Shown: positions 16,812 to 26,938, numbered from the stretch's first letter. The stretch: 64,000 nucleotides of DNA from Sphingomonas faeni (GCF_024273235.1 NZ_JANBVH010000005.1:107993-171992); one strand, 5' to 3'. Notes: generated by a model from the letters alone, not told the origin. Numbers and translations: made by a program.

Positions 16812-17528
16812 ATGCCGTTGATCCTTTGCCATTCCCCGGTCGGCGGCGTCGGGACGACGTTCCTCACCGCGCATCTCGCGCTCGGGCTCGCCTCGCGCGG
16901 CTATGACGTCACCGCAATCGACTTCACCCACGCCGACGCGCTCAAGCTGTTCTTCGGGATGCTGCCGACGCAGGAAATCCCGGCAATGACCGATGCTGCC
17001 AGCGAAGGTATCGTCGTCGACGGAGTCGAACTCCTGTCCGGCCATGCCGCCGCGCAGAGCGGCAGTTTCGGCCGGTTGCTGGCACAGCACGCGACTTCGC
17101 CGTTCGACGACGACCGGATCGTGATCGCCGACGTCGCCTCCGCCGATCTCGCGCTCAAGACCAGCCTGTTGTCGCATGCCGCGCTGCATCTGTGCGCGCT
17201 CGCACCGCAGCCGACGTCGCTGGCGGCGCTGGCGAAGGTCCAGCCGGGGACGCCGACGATCGATCTGGAGCAGACCGTGTTCGTGCTCAACCAGCTCGAC
17301 GATACGCGCAAGCTGTCGCGGCACAGCCAGATCTTCCTGCGAGCGCTGTTCGGCGAAAAGCTGATCGCGACGGTGCGTCGGGACGAGGCGGTGAACGAGG
17401 CGCTGGCGTCGTTCCAGCCGGTCGCGCGCTACGCCAAGCAGAGCGTCGTGCTGTCCGACCTCGCGACGCTGACCGCCGCGATCGAGACGCGCTGCGGCTT
17501 TGTCTCGCGAGAGGATCGGGCCCAGTGA
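16812..17528 (+). CDS. bcsQ: Cellulose synthesis ParA/MinD-like ATPase BcsQ (YhjQ)
   Basis: 238 residues. The N-terminal loop SPVGGVGTTFLTAHLALGLA is the deviant Walker A of BcsQ, in which GGVGTT replaces the GKT-type lysine motif of ParA proteins; E. coli BcsQ has the same GGVGTT. VTAIDFTHAD is the switch I-like segment. BcsQ is thought to localise the synthase and support its activity at the inner membrane. The ATG directly follows the previous stop, and the stop overlaps the bcsAB GTG by 4 bp. Confidence 0.88.
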   Translation: MPLILCHSPVGGVGTTFLTAHLALGLASRGYDVTAIDFTHADALKLFFGMLPTQEIPAMTDAASEGIVVDGVELLSGHAAAQSGSFGRLLAQHATSPFDDDRIVIADVASADLALKTSLLSHAALHLCALAPQPTSLAALAKVQPGTPTIDLEQTVFVLNQLDDTRKLSRHSQIFLRALFGEKLIATVRRDEAVNEALASFQPVARYAKQSVVLSDLATLTAAIETRCGFVSREDRAQ

Positions 17529-20500
17529 AGACGCCTGGCAACACCAACCAGCCCCGCTTTAGCAACACGCTGGGTATTCCAGCGATATTGGGCATCGTCG
17601 TCGCGGCGTTCCTGGCCCTTGTCGTGGTCACCGTACCGCTGGCGCTGAAGGCACAATGGATCTTCGCCGGGGTATCGATCCTCGGTGCGATCCTGCTCGG
17701 CCGGGGAACGTCGCGACGTGCGACGCTGGTGCTTGCCCTGCTCTCGCTCGTCGTATCGACGCGCTATCTGTTCTGGCGGACCACCGCGACGCTCGAGTTC
17801 GAAAGCGCGCTCGGCACCGTGCTGGGCATGGGGCTGTACCTCGCCGAGCTGTACGCCTGGATCATCCTCGCGCTCGGCGTGTTGCAGACCGCGTGGCCGC
17901 TCGATCGACAGGCGGTCGAACTGGTCGGCGAGCCGCATGAATGGCCGACCGTCGACGTCTATATCCCGACCTATAACGAGAGCCTGGAGATCGTCCGGAC
18001 GACGGTGCTTGCCGCGCTCGACATGGATTACCCGCGCGACCGGTTCCACGTCCACCTACTCGACGACGGCCGCCGGCCCGAGTTCCGCGCGTTCGCGCGC
18101 TCGGTCGGCTGCGGCTACATCACCCGCGCCGACAACAACCATGCGAAGGCGGGCAACCTCAACGCGGCGATGTCCAATACCCAAGGCTCGCTGATCGCGA
18201 TCTTCGACTGCGATCACGTGCCGACGCGGGCGTTCCTGCAGATGACGGTCGGCTGGTTCCAGCGCGACAAGAAGCTCGCACTCGTCCAGACCCCGCATCA
18301 CTTTTATTCGCCCGATCCGGTCCAGCGCAATTTGGGCTCGGTTCGCGACCTGCCGGGCGAGGGCGACCTGTTCTACGGCGCGGTCCAGCGTGGCAACGAC
18401 CTGTGGGATGCCGCCTTCTTCTGCGGATCTTGCGCGATCATCCGCCGCGAAGCGCTCGCCGACACCAATGGTTTCGCGTTCGAGACCGTCACGGAGGACG
18501 CGCATACCGCGCTCCGCCTCCAACGGATGGGCTGGTCGACCGCATATCTCGGCATCCGGTTGTCGGCCGGGCTCGCGACCGAGCGCCTCGTGCTGCATAT
18601 CGGCCAGCGCATCCGCTGGGCACGCGGGATGACGCAGATCCTGCGCATCGACAATCCGCTGTTCGGGCGCGGGCTCAGCCTGCAACAGCGGTTTTGCTAC
18701 CTGAATGCGATGCTGCATTTCCAGTTTCCACTGCCGCGCATCGCCTTCCTGACCAGCCCGCTGGCGTATCTGATCCTCGGCGAGAACATCATCCACGCCT
18801 CGGCCGGCATGATCTTCGCTTATGCCGCGGCGCATCTCTACTGCGCGCAGGTTTCGGGCGGACGATTGCAGGGCGGCGATCGTCGACCGTTCTGGGGCGA
18901 GGTGTACGAGACGATTCTCGCGTTCCACCTCGTCAAGCCGACCGTCGTCACGCTGTTCCGGCCGCACGGTGGCAAGTTCAACGTCACCGACAAGGGCTCG
19001 CTGCTCGACAAGACGCATTTCGATACCGCGACCGCGCGTCCGCACCTGATCTGCATCGGCCTGGTGCTGTTCGGGATCGCGTTCGGGTTCGTGAAATACC
19101 TGTTCTTCCCGCATCTGTTCAACATCCAGGGCGATACGCTGGTGCTGAACACGGTGTGGGCGGTCTTCAGCCTCGTCATCCTGCTGGCGGCCGTATCGGT
19201 CGCGCGCGAGACGCGGCAGGTCCGCGAATATATCCGCATCCCCGTCCAGCTGCCGGCGACGCTCTATTTCGCGGACGGCCACGTCGTCGATGTGGAGACG
19301 ATCGATCTGTCGATGGGCGGGCTCGCGATTACGGCGCCGCCCGGCATCACGCTGGCGGACCGGGAGGTCACGCACGTCGCCCTGCCGATGGGCGACGAAG
19401 TGCTGACGCTCCCCGTGCAGACGCAACGCGTCAGCAAGACCATGGCAACTATGCGGTTTCTGGAACTCGACATGCTTCAACTACGCCAACTCGTTCGTGC
19501 CGTGATGGGGCGCAACGACGCCTGGGAGCCGGAGGGGCCACGCCAGCCGGTCTCGACGCTGCGATCGTTGCGCGACATCCTCGTCGTCGACCTCGTCACG
19601 CTGAAGCGCCTGCTCGGGCTCAATCGCGCGGAACGCCGTCGCGAGCGGACCCGCCTGACCGCGGCGACCGCAGCGCTGGCCGCAGCGGCGGTGTTGATGA
19701 CCTTGGGTTTGCCGCAGCCGGTCGCGGCGCAGGACTCCCCCGTCACCGTGCCGATATCCGCACCCGAAGCGGCTGGCGGCATCCGCCAGGAGCGGCTGAC
19801 GCTGAAGGATCTGCGTATCCGCAGCGCGATCCGACTGGCGGGAACGCGGGGCGAGATCGCGATCCCGTTCGGCCTGCGCACCAACGAAGTCGTCACCGCG
19901 GCCAACCTGACGCTGGCGCTTGCCTGGTCGCCGGCGCTGCTGCCGGATCTCAGCCAGTTCGTGGTGATGCTCAACGGCGAAGTCGTCCGCACGGTCCGGC
20001 TGACGCCCGACGGTGCCGGTGGCCAGCAACTGACCATGGCGGTCAACCCGGCGCTGTTCCTGCCCGGCGACAACCAGCTCAACCTGCGACTGATCGGTCA
20101 CTACACGCGCGATTGCGAGGATCCGTTCCACAGCTCGCTCTGGGCCAATGTCAGCAACACCCGGTCGGCGCTCGACCTGACGATCCAGCGGCTTCCGCTC
20201 GGCCCCGACCTCGCGCGGCTGCCCTCTCCGTTCTTCGACAAGGCGGACAACCTTCCGCTCAACCTGCCGTTCGTCTTCGCCACCGCGCCGTCGAACGGCG
20301 AACTCGAGGCGGCGGCTAGCGTCGCATCATGGTTCGGCCGACTCGCCAGCTATCGCGGCTTCGCGTTCAAGCCGAGCTATGGCCGCATTCCGCGCGGCAA
20401 CGCGATCGTCTTCCTGCGTCCCGGCATGCGTGTCGGCAGCTATGTCCCGACCATCACCGGACCCTCGGCGATGGTGATCCGCAATCCGTTCGACGGCTTC

Positions 20501-21904
20501 GGCGAATTGCTGCTGGTGATGGGGCGCGACGAGCGTGAACTGAAGCTCGCCGCCGCCGCCTTGGCAACGGGGCGCGGCACCATCGGCGGCGCTGGCGCGT
20601 CGTTCGACGGAGTCCGCATTCCGACCTATGCGCGTTATGCCGCGCCACGCTGGCTGCGCTCGGACCGCGCGGTCCGGCTCGGCGAGATCGTCGACCCGCG
20701 CTCGTTGCAGGGGGTCGGCCTGCCGCCCGGCCCGCTGACCGCGGCATTCCGTACCGCGCCCGACCTGTTCTTCTGGCCACGCGGCGGCGCGTCGCTCGAC
20801 CTGCGCTATCGCTATCCGTCGGCGCCGTGGCTCGACCGCCGTTCGTCGCGGCTCGATATCTCGATCAACAACCAGTATCTGCGGACGCTGCCGCTCGCGG
20901 GTGCGGCGTGGTGGAAGGCGCTCATCGGCGGCCAGGACGGCGCGACCTCGAGCCGATCGTCGGCCAAGGTCGAGCTGCCGAACTACAATCTGTTCGGCCA
21001 GAACGAGCTGATCTTCGACTACAATTTGATCCTCGCGAATAAGAAGAAGTGCGAGGGCACGCTGCCCGAGAACGTCCATGTCGCGATCGATCCGGACAGC
21101 ATGATCGACCTGACCCATGCCTATCATGCGCAGCGGATGCCGAGCCTCGCGACCTTCGCCAACGCCGGCTATCCGTTCACGATCAGCCCCGATCTGGCCG
21201 AGACCATCGTCGTGATCGCCGCGGCACCCGATGCCGCCACGGTCGAAGCATTCCTGACAATGATGGGTCGCTTCGGCGATTCGACCGGCGCAGCGACGAC
21301 CGCCGTCACGGTGACGCAGGCCACGGACAGCGGTCGCCTTGCTGGCCGCGATATCCTCGTCATCGGCATGCCGCGCACGGTCGCGACGGGCAGCCTGTTC
21401 GCCGGCGCACCGGTGCGGATCGAAGGTGGGCGCCTGCGCGTGACCGAGCGCCGTCCGCTCGACCGCGTCTTCGGCCTCGTATCGCCCTATGGCGACAGCG
21501 ACATCGACGAGACGAATGCGTTCCTGACCACGGCCGACCGCTTCGACGGGTTCGTCAGCTTCCGGTCGCCCTATGACGATGCCCGCACGGTCGTCGCGAT
21601 GCTGAGCACCGACAGCCTCGACCTGCCGGAGCTCGCCCAAGGGCTCGCCGACCAGAAGATCAACGCGCAGGTCCAGGGCGACCTGTCGGTGACGAGTGGG
21701 GAGGGGATGCGCAGCTTTGCGGTCGGCCAGACCTATTGGTCCGGCGCGTTACCAGTGTGGATGCGGATCGCATGGTGGTTCAGCGAACGGCCGTTGTTGA
21801 TGGCGCTCAGCGGACTGCTGGTCGCACTGCTGCTCGCGGGGCCGCTGTACCTGGTGCTGATACGCCAGCAGCGTCGTCGCCTCGGGTCGGAGGACGCGGC
21901 GTGA
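17525..21904 (+). CDS. bcsAB: Fused cellulose synthase catalytic and c-di-GMP-responsive subunits BcsA-BcsB
   Basis: 1,459 residues from a GTG overlapping the bcsQ stop. Residues 1-700 are BcsA: N-terminal helices, GT2 motifs LLDDGRRPEF (about 178), FDCDHVP (about 226), TVTEDAH (about 322) and QRIRW (about 360), more helices, then a PilZ domain with REYIR (about 567) and DLSMGG (about 593) that bind c-di-GMP. A hydrophobic linker at about 712-735 re-enters the membrane like an uncleaved signal. BcsB follows: paired carbohydrate-binding/flavodoxin-like domains and a C-terminal anchor helix (LLMALSGLLVALLLAGPLYL). It polymerises UDP-glucose and passes the chain to the periplasm. The single-chain layout is like AcsAB of Komagataeibacter. 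Confidence 0.96.
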   Translation: MKTPGNTNQPRFSNTLGIPAILGIVVAAFLALVVVTVPLALKAQWIFAGVSILGAILLGRGTSRRATLVLALLSLVVSTRYLFWRTTATLEFESALGTVLGMGLYLAELYAWIILALGVLQTAWPLDRQAVELVGEPHEWPTVDVYIPTYNESLEIVRTTVLAALDMDYPRDRFHVHLLDDGRRPEFRAFARSVGCGYITRADNNHAKAGNLNAAMSNTQGSLIAIFDCDHVPTRAFLQMTVGWFQRDKKLALVQTPHHFYSPDPVQRNLGSVRDLPGEGDLFYGAVQRGNDLWDAAFFCGSCAIIRREALADTNGFAFETVTEDAHTALRLQRMGWSTAYLGIRLSAGLATERLVLHIGQRIRWARGMTQILRIDNPLFGRGLSLQQRFCYLNAMLHFQFPLPRIAFLTSPLAYLILGENIIHASAGMIFAYAAAHLYCAQVSGGRLQGGDRRPFWGEVYETILAFHLVKPTVVTLFRPHGGKFNVTDKGSLLDKTHFDTATARPHLICIGLVLFGIAFGFVKYLFFPHLFNIQGDTLVLNTVWAVFSLVILLAAVSVARETRQVREYIRIPVQLPATLYFADGHVVDVETIDLSMGGLAITAPPGITLADREVTHVALPMGDEVLTLPVQTQRVSKTMATMRFLELDMLQLRQLVRAVMGRNDAWEPEGPRQPVSTLRSLRDILVVDLVTLKRLLGLNRAERRRERTRLTAATAALAAAAVLMTLGLPQPVAAQDSPVTVPISAPEAAGGIRQERLTLKDLRIRSAIRLAGTRGEIAIPFGLRTNEVVTAANLTLALAWSPALLPDLSQFVVMLNGEVVRTVRLTPDGAGGQQLTMAVNPALFLPGDNQLNLRLIGHYTRDCEDPFHSSLWANVSNTRSALDLTIQRLPLGPDLARLPSPFFDKADNLPLNLPFVFATAPSNGELEAAASVASWFGRLASYRGFAFKPSYGRIPRGNAIVFLRPGMRVGSYVPTITGPSAMVIRNPFDGFGELLLVMGRDERELKLAAAALATGRGTIGGAGASFDGVRIPTYARYAAPRWLRSDRAVRLGEIVDPRSLQGVGLPPGPLTAAFRTAPDLFFWPRGGASLDLRYRYPSAPWLDRRSSRLDISINNQYLRTLPLAGAAWWKALIGGQDGATSSRSSAKVELPNYNLFGQNELIFDYNLILANKKKCEGTLPENVHVAIDPDSMIDLTHAYHAQRMPSLATFANAGYPFTISPDLAETIVVIAAAPDAATVEAFLTMMGRFGDSTGAATTAVTVTQATDSGRLAGRDILVIGMPRTVATGSLFAGAPVRIEGGRLRVTERRPLDRVFGLVSPYGDSDIDETNAFLTTADRFDGFVSFRSPYDDARTVVAMLSTDSLDLPELAQGLADQKINAQVQGDLSVTSGEGMRSFAVGQTYWSGALPVWMRIAWWFSERPLLMALSGLLVALLLAGPLYLVLIRQQRRRLGSEDAA

Positions 21905-24900
21905 TCCGCGCCGCAACGCTCGCGCTGTTGATGGCGGGGATCGCGTCGCCGCTGCTCGTCCAGCCCGCGACGGCGCAGGTCGCCGGCGTCGGTGCGCTGG
22001 TCCAGCAGGGCCGCTATTGGCAGTCGCGTGGCCGCGCCGATCTGGCGCGGACCGCGTATCGCCGGGCGCTCGCGCTCGATCCTTCGAATGCGGAGGCCCG
22101 ACGCGCCCTGTCGGCGCCGACCGCATCGGCACCAGCTCAGGCTCCGCAACCGGCCAGGTCTGCCGCGTCGAACGCGATGGGTATGACAGGTCCGGCACCG
22201 ACGCCTGCCGTTGCGCCGGTACGGGTGCCTCAGCAACAGGCACAAGCGGCAACCCGTCGCACGCTTTCCGCACCCGCGGATCGGGGCGGCGATGCCCGCG
22301 CGGCGGGGTTCCGGTATCTCGAGCAGGGCAACCTCCCGCAGGCGCAGCGCCAGTTCGAAACGGCGCTGTCCGGCAATCGCAACGATGCCGATGCGGCCGG
22401 TGGCCTGGGCGTCGTCCGGCTGCGGCAGTCGCGGTTCGCCGAAGCTGCCGACCTGTTGTCGCGTGCGTCCGTGCGCGGAAACGGTGCGCGCTGGGCCGAG
22501 GCGCTCGCCTCCGCAAGATTCTATGCCCAGCTGGACGATGCGCGCGCCAAGCTGGCAGCAGGCGACGTGGCGGGTGCGCAGACGGTGACCGAGACGCTGG
22601 TGCGCAGTGGTGTCAAGGATCGCGGTCCGGCGCTCGCGCTGCTCGCAGACATTTACGAGCGTCAGGGCCGCTATGCTGATTCCGCGGACATGTCGCGTCA
22701 GGCGGGGTCGGCCGGGGGCAGCCAGGCGCAGTTGCAGAGCCGATCGGTGCGCAACGACGCGTTGCAGGCGGCGGCGCACGGCGATCCGGTTCAGGCGGAC
22801 CAGCTTTTCCAGCGCGGGCTGGTGCTGGACCCGGCGGACCCGTGGATCCGCTACGAATATGCGCGCTACATGCTGAGTCAGGGCCGTGCGCCCGAGGCCG
22901 AGGCAATGATCCAGTCGATCCAGACGATCGGCACGCCCGATGCGCTGTACGCTGCGGCGATGCTGCACAACGAGCGCGGTCGGCAGGCCCAGGCGACGTC
23001 GTTGCTGTCGCGCCTGACCGACGCGCAGAAGACGCCCGCGATCCGTCGCTTCGAGGCGCAGATCGCGGTCGACTCCGCGGTCGCTCGGGCAAAGGCGATC
23101 GCCGCGCAGGGTCGTGGCGGCGAAGCGATCGCTACATTGCGCCAGATCGGCTCGACTCCCACGCTAAGCGCAGCGTCGCTGGCATCGATCGCGGGTGGGC
23201 TGGACGAACTCGGCGATCAGGCGGGCGCGGTTCCGCTGGCGCAGCGTGCGCTCGCCGCCAGTCCGTCGACCGCCGGAGAGTATGAACCGATCGTTCGCGT
23301 CCTTGCCCGCACCGGCCAGGACGGCGCCGTCGCCACTGCGATCGAGCAGGCGCGCGCTACGGCGGCGGGGTCTCCTGACGGAGCATCCGCGGTCGGTCGG
23401 CTGGAGGGTATCGCGGCGGCGTCGCAGGCCGATCGCCTGCGCCTCGCCGGCCAGAACGCACAGGCGTTCGACCTGCTGCAACAGGCCTGGACCAGCGCGC
23501 CCGGCAATGCCGACGTGCTCGGCGCGCTCGGGCGGCTGTACCAGTCGGGCAATATGGCGTCGCAGGCAGCGCAGACCTACCAGATGGTGCTCGCCACGCA
23601 TCCGCGCGACAAGGGCGCGCTGATCGGCCTGATCGGCAGCGCCGGCGCAGGCGGCAACCACGACCTTGCCGTCGCCACCGTTGATCGCGCGCTCGCGGCG
23701 TATCCCGACGACTACGAGATTTACGCAGCTGCCGGCCAGATGGAGGAGGCGCGCGGCGATCGCGGTGCGGCCAAGCGCTATCTGCGTCGCGCCGAAACCG
23801 CCTATGCCGCGCGGTCCGGCAGCACCGCGACGTTGAGCATCGGCAATCCGTTCGCAGCGGGCATGAGCGCCACCAACCCATTCCGACAGGCCGAACAGGC
23901 ACCCGTCGCCGCTGCCAATCCGTTCGCCTTCAGCGGTGGACGGATCCCTGCATCGACGCCGGTGTCGACATCGGGGCGCGGGCGATCGCAGTCGACGCCG
24001 ATGGCGTTCACCGTCGCACCCGGCTACGCGGCGGGTGGGTCCGGTGGCGGCTTCCCGGCACCGTCAGGCATGCCGGCAGGCGCAGCCGCGCCCGGGATAG
24101 GGGGATCGATGGCGGGCGGCGACGCCACGCTGATCCGCCTGCGCGACGACATCGCCCGGTTGAGCAGCGATACTGGCCCGCGCGCCGAGATGAAGCTCGG
24201 CTACCGCGAGCGCTCGGGCGAAACGGGCCTTAGCGAACTGCGCGAATTGTCGGGTACGGCCACCGTCTCGACCGGTCTTGCAGGGGGACGGATCGCGGTC
24301 TCCGCCAGCCCGGTGGTGATCGACTCCGGCCGACCGACCGGCTCGGCGCTTGCGCGCTTCGGTCGCAACGCCACCCCGGAAGCGCAGGGCATCGTCGCCG
24401 CGCTGCCATCTGCACTCGTGCAGGCGGATACGCAGCACGCCTCAGGCGTCGCGGTCTCCGCCTCCTATGACAGCCCCGGCGTACGGATCGAAGTCGGCTC
24501 CACGCCGATCGGCTTCGACGACACCGAGGTTACCTGGGGCTTCACCGCCAAGCCGAAGCTCTCGCAGACCGTGTCGGCGCAGGGCTGGGTCAAGCGCGAG
24601 CCGGTCACCGACAGCGTCGTCTCCTATGCCGGCACGCGCGACCCGGTCACCGGTGAACGCTGGGGACAGGTGATGCGGACCGGCGGCGGTGCGTCGCTGT
24701 CCTGGGATCACGAGGGCACCGGCGTGTATGCCGACGTCTCCGGCTATCGCTACACCGGCACGAACGTTCGCGACAATCGCGGGTATCAGGCGAATGCAGG
24801 CGGCTATCTACCGCTCTATCGTGGCGGCAATTCGACGCTCACCGCCGGGCTCAACCTCAACTGGCAGGCGTTCGACAACAACCAGAACTACTTCACCTAT

Positions 24901-25284
24901 GGCCATGGCGGCTATTTCAGCCCGCAAAGCTTCCTGAGCATGAGCCTGCCGATCCGCTACGCGTATACTTCCGCGCGGTGGGAGGGGCGGCTGGGCGTCG
25001 CGCCGGGGTATCAGAGCTTCGAGCAGGATCGCGCGCCGATCTATCCGACCGATCCTACCGCACAGGCCGAGCTGGACGCACTCAAGGCGCGCAATACCGA
25101 CGTCCGCTCGTATTACGACAGCCTCAGCAACACCGGGTTCGCCTTTTCGGCGGATGGATCGTTGTTCTATCGGTTGAACGGCAACACGCGGGTCGGCGCC
25201 TCGGCCAGCGCCAATACCTTTGGTACATATGACGATTACCGATCGACGTTCGAATTGCGCCAGTCGCTGGGGGGATCCAAATGA
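21901..25284 (+). CDS. bcsC: Cellulose export protein BcsC (TPR repeats plus outer-membrane barrel)
   Basis: 1,127 residues. A GTG start at 21901 overlaps the bcsAB stop and begins a signal peptide ending in QPATAQ. TPR-like helical pairs run from about 30 to 630 (for example RADLARTAYRRALALDPSN and GNLPQAQRQFETALSGNRND). A Pro/Ala/Gly-rich linker covers about 630-740, and the BcsC C-terminal barrel starts near 743 (RAEMKLGYRERSGETGLSEL). The TPR part is a periplasmic scaffold and the barrel exports the glucan. An in-frame upstream extension within bcsAB is not expected because it lacks the signal peptide. Confidence 0.94.
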   Translation: MIRAATLALLMAGIASPLLVQPATAQVAGVGALVQQGRYWQSRGRADLARTAYRRALALDPSNAEARRALSAPTASAPAQAPQPARSAASNAMGMTGPAPTPAVAPVRVPQQQAQAATRRTLSAPADRGGDARAAGFRYLEQGNLPQAQRQFETALSGNRNDADAAGGLGVVRLRQSRFAEAADLLSRASVRGNGARWAEALASARFYAQLDDARAKLAAGDVAGAQTVTETLVRSGVKDRGPALALLADIYERQGRYADSADMSRQAGSAGGSQAQLQSRSVRNDALQAAAHGDPVQADQLFQRGLVLDPADPWIRYEYARYMLSQGRAPEAEAMIQSIQTIGTPDALYAAAMLHNERGRQAQATSLLSRLTDAQKTPAIRRFEAQIAVDSAVARAKAIAAQGRGGEAIATLRQIGSTPTLSAASLASIAGGLDELGDQAGAVPLAQRALAASPSTAGEYEPIVRVLARTGQDGAVATAIEQARATAAGSPDGASAVGRLEGIAAASQADRLRLAGQNAQAFDLLQQAWTSAPGNADVLGALGRLYQSGNMASQAAQTYQMVLATHPRDKGALIGLIGSAGAGGNHDLAVATVDRALAAYPDDYEIYAAAGQMEEARGDRGAAKRYLRRAETAYAARSGSTATLSIGNPFAAGMSATNPFRQAEQAPVAAANPFAFSGGRIPASTPVSTSGRGRSQSTPMAFTVAPGYAAGGSGGGFPAPSGMPAGAAAPGIGGSMAGGDATLIRLRDDIARLSSDTGPRAEMKLGYRERSGETGLSELRELSGTATVSTGLAGGRIAVSASPVVIDSGRPTGSALARFGRNATPEAQGIVAALPSALVQADTQHASGVAVSASYDSPGVRIEVGSTPIGFDDTEVTWGFTAKPKLSQTVSAQGWVKREPVTDSVVSYAGTRDPVTGERWGQVMRTGGGASLSWDHEGTGVYADVSGYRYTGTNVRDNRGYQANAGGYLPLYRGGNSTLTAGLNLNWQAFDNNQNYFTYGHGGYFSPQSFLSMSLPIRYAYTSARWEGRLGVAPGYQSFEQDRAPIYPTDPTAQAELDALKARNTDVRSYYDSLSNTGFAFSADGSLFYRLNGNTRVGASASANTFGTYDDYRSTFELRQSLGGSK

Positions 25285-25736
25285 ACGACATGACACACTG
25301 GTCCACCATATCCGCAACCGAGGTCGGCGCGGCCAGCCTGTTGCTGGGCGGCATGGTCGGCGAAGTCGCGGCGGGCGCGACGACCGCACAGCGACGCGCG
25401 TTCTTTCGCGCGGTCGGTGCGCGGATCGCGGCGACGCACCCGGTCGGCGACGCCGAGGACATCGTCGCGCTTGCGGAATCGATCAACCGGCTCTGGCACC
25501 AGCATGATTGCGGCGAGGTCCGCTTCGAGCTCGCCCCCGACGGCTTGCTCATCACGCACACCGGTTTCGCACGCCGGCTGTCGCCGATCCTTGGTGGTGC
25601 GACCGAGCAGGTGCTGCGGCCGATCCTGGAAGGCGCCTATGACGCCTGGCTCCATACGCTCGGCAGCGGAGCCAATCTCTCGACCCGCACGTTGTGGTGG
25701 AGCGATACGGAGGCCCGATTGAAGCATGGACGTTGA
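25281..25736 (+). CDS. bcsD: Cellulose synthase subunit D (BcsD)
   Basis: 151 residues, near the 156 of Komagataeibacter BcsD. It is soluble and helical, with RRAFFRAVGARIAATHPV, a central INRLWHQHDCGEVRFELA and HTGFARRLSPILGG. BcsD forms a periplasmic octamer that helps arrange glucan chains into ordered ribbons. The match to the family is by overall length, helix pattern and place between bcsC and bcsZ; pairwise identity to known BcsD is low by eye. No signal peptide is visible. Start overlaps the bcsC stop (ATGA); its end overlaps bcsZ by 11 bp. Confidence 0.82.
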   Translation: MNDMTHWSTISATEVGAASLLLGGMVGEVAAGATTAQRRAFFRAVGARIAATHPVGDAEDIVALAESINRLWHQHDCGEVRFELAPDGLLITHTGFARRLSPILGGATEQVLRPILEGAYDAWLHTLGSGANLSTRTLWWSDTEARLKHGR

Positions 25737-26808
25737 TCGTCGACACGTGATTGCCGGCTTGGGCGGATTGGCCGTCGCCGGATGCAGCAAGGCACAGGGG
25801 CCGACCGATAGCGCGCCGGATCAGGCGAATGGTGCCAGCCACGGCATCGCCAGGGCCAGCCACCGCCCCGATCCGAACGGTATCGGCGGCCAGACGCCGG
25901 GCGGCGTGAACTGGGCGACGTTCAAGACGCGCTTCATGGATCAGAGCGGGCGGATCGTCGACAACGGGAATGGCGGTATCAGCCACAGCGAAGGCCAGAG
26001 CTATGCGCTGGCGATGGCGGTCGCGGCGGGGGATCGCGACGGGTTCGAGCGGGTCTATCGCTGGACCGAGACCAATCTCGCCCGGCCCGACATGGCGCTC
26101 TATTCCTGGCGCTACGATCCGGCGAAGCCCGATCCGGTCGCCGATCGCAACAACGCGACCGACGGCGACCTGTTGATCGCGTACGCACTCGCCAAGGCGG
26201 CCGACCGGTGGAAGCAACCGCGTTATGCGGCACGCTCGCGGGCGATCGCCGCCGCCATCGCGTCGCGCCTGACGCGCGCGGTCGGGGGGCGGATGCTGCT
26301 GTTGCCCGGTCTGGAAGGGTTCTCCGCGCCGGGAAGGACCACCGTCAACCCGTGCTATTACGTGTGGCCCGCGTTGGACCTGTTCGCCACGACCGGCGAT
26401 GCGGCGACATGGCGCCGCGTGATCGCGGACGGCGAGGCCCTGCTGGCTGCGGCAAGGTTCGGCGCACACCGCTTGCCTGCCGACTGGATCGATATATCGA
26501 ACACCGGGGCAGTGTCGCCGGCCGCCGACAAGCCGCCACGGTTCGGCTTCGACGCGATCCGTGTCCCACTCTACGCCAGCGTCAGCGGTCGGAGCGCGCT
26601 GGTCGAACCGATCCGGACATGGTGGCAGACGATGCCATCGGCGCAGATCCCGGCGTGGATTGACGTGGTGTCCGGCCAGACAGCGGAATATCCGCTCTCG
26701 GCCGGGGGGCAGGCGGTCGTCGGGCGAACCCTCGGGACGAAGCGCCCTGTCACGCTGGCGACAGACTATTATGCCGCGGCGCTGCAGTGCCTGGCGAGCA
26801 TGTTCTGA
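25726..26808 (+). CDS. bcsZ: Glycoside hydrolase family 8 endoglucanase BcsZ, predicted Tat/lipoprotein
   Basis: 360 residues, typical GH8 length. ISHSEGQSYALAMAVAAGD carries the catalytic glutamate and NNATDGDLLIAYALAKAAD the conserved aspartate; NPCYYVWPALDLF is another GH8 block. BcsZ trims cellulose chains in the periplasm and is needed for proper product. The N-terminus MDVDRRHVIAGLGGLAVAGC combines a twin-arginine pair with a lipobox (VAGC), suggesting a membrane-anchored lipoprotein rather than a free enzyme. It is the last gene of the bcs run. Confidence 0.92.
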   Translation: MDVDRRHVIAGLGGLAVAGCSKAQGPTDSAPDQANGASHGIARASHRPDPNGIGGQTPGGVNWATFKTRFMDQSGRIVDNGNGGISHSEGQSYALAMAVAAGDRDGFERVYRWTETNLARPDMALYSWRYDPAKPDPVADRNNATDGDLLIAYALAKAADRWKQPRYAARSRAIAAAIASRLTRAVGGRMLLLPGLEGFSAPGRTTVNPCYYVWPALDLFATTGDAATWRRVIADGEALLAAARFGAHRLPADWIDISNTGAVSPAADKPPRFGFDAIRVPLYASVSGRSALVEPIRTWWQTMPSAQIPAWIDVVSGQTAEYPLSAGGQAVVGRTLGTKRPVTLATDYYAAALQCLASMF

Positions 26809-26910
26809 ACCGCTGTGTTCGGCGCGCCGGCCCGCGATTACAAGGCAGCTCGTCGATCTGTTAGAGCCTGTGAAGATCTGCTTGGCAGACCCTGTGTCAC
26901 GTGACTATAC

Positions 26911-26938
26911 CGCTCGGTACTGAAATACGTGCCGAGCG
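26911..26938. terminator. Inverted repeat after the cellulose operon
   Basis: CGCTCGGTAC and GTGCCGAGCG pair over 9 of 10 positions around an 8-nt loop in the 160-bp gap between bcsZ and the aldehyde oxidoreductase genes. There is no clear T-tract, so it could be a weak terminator for bcs or a regulatory stem upstream of paoA. Confidence 0.4.
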
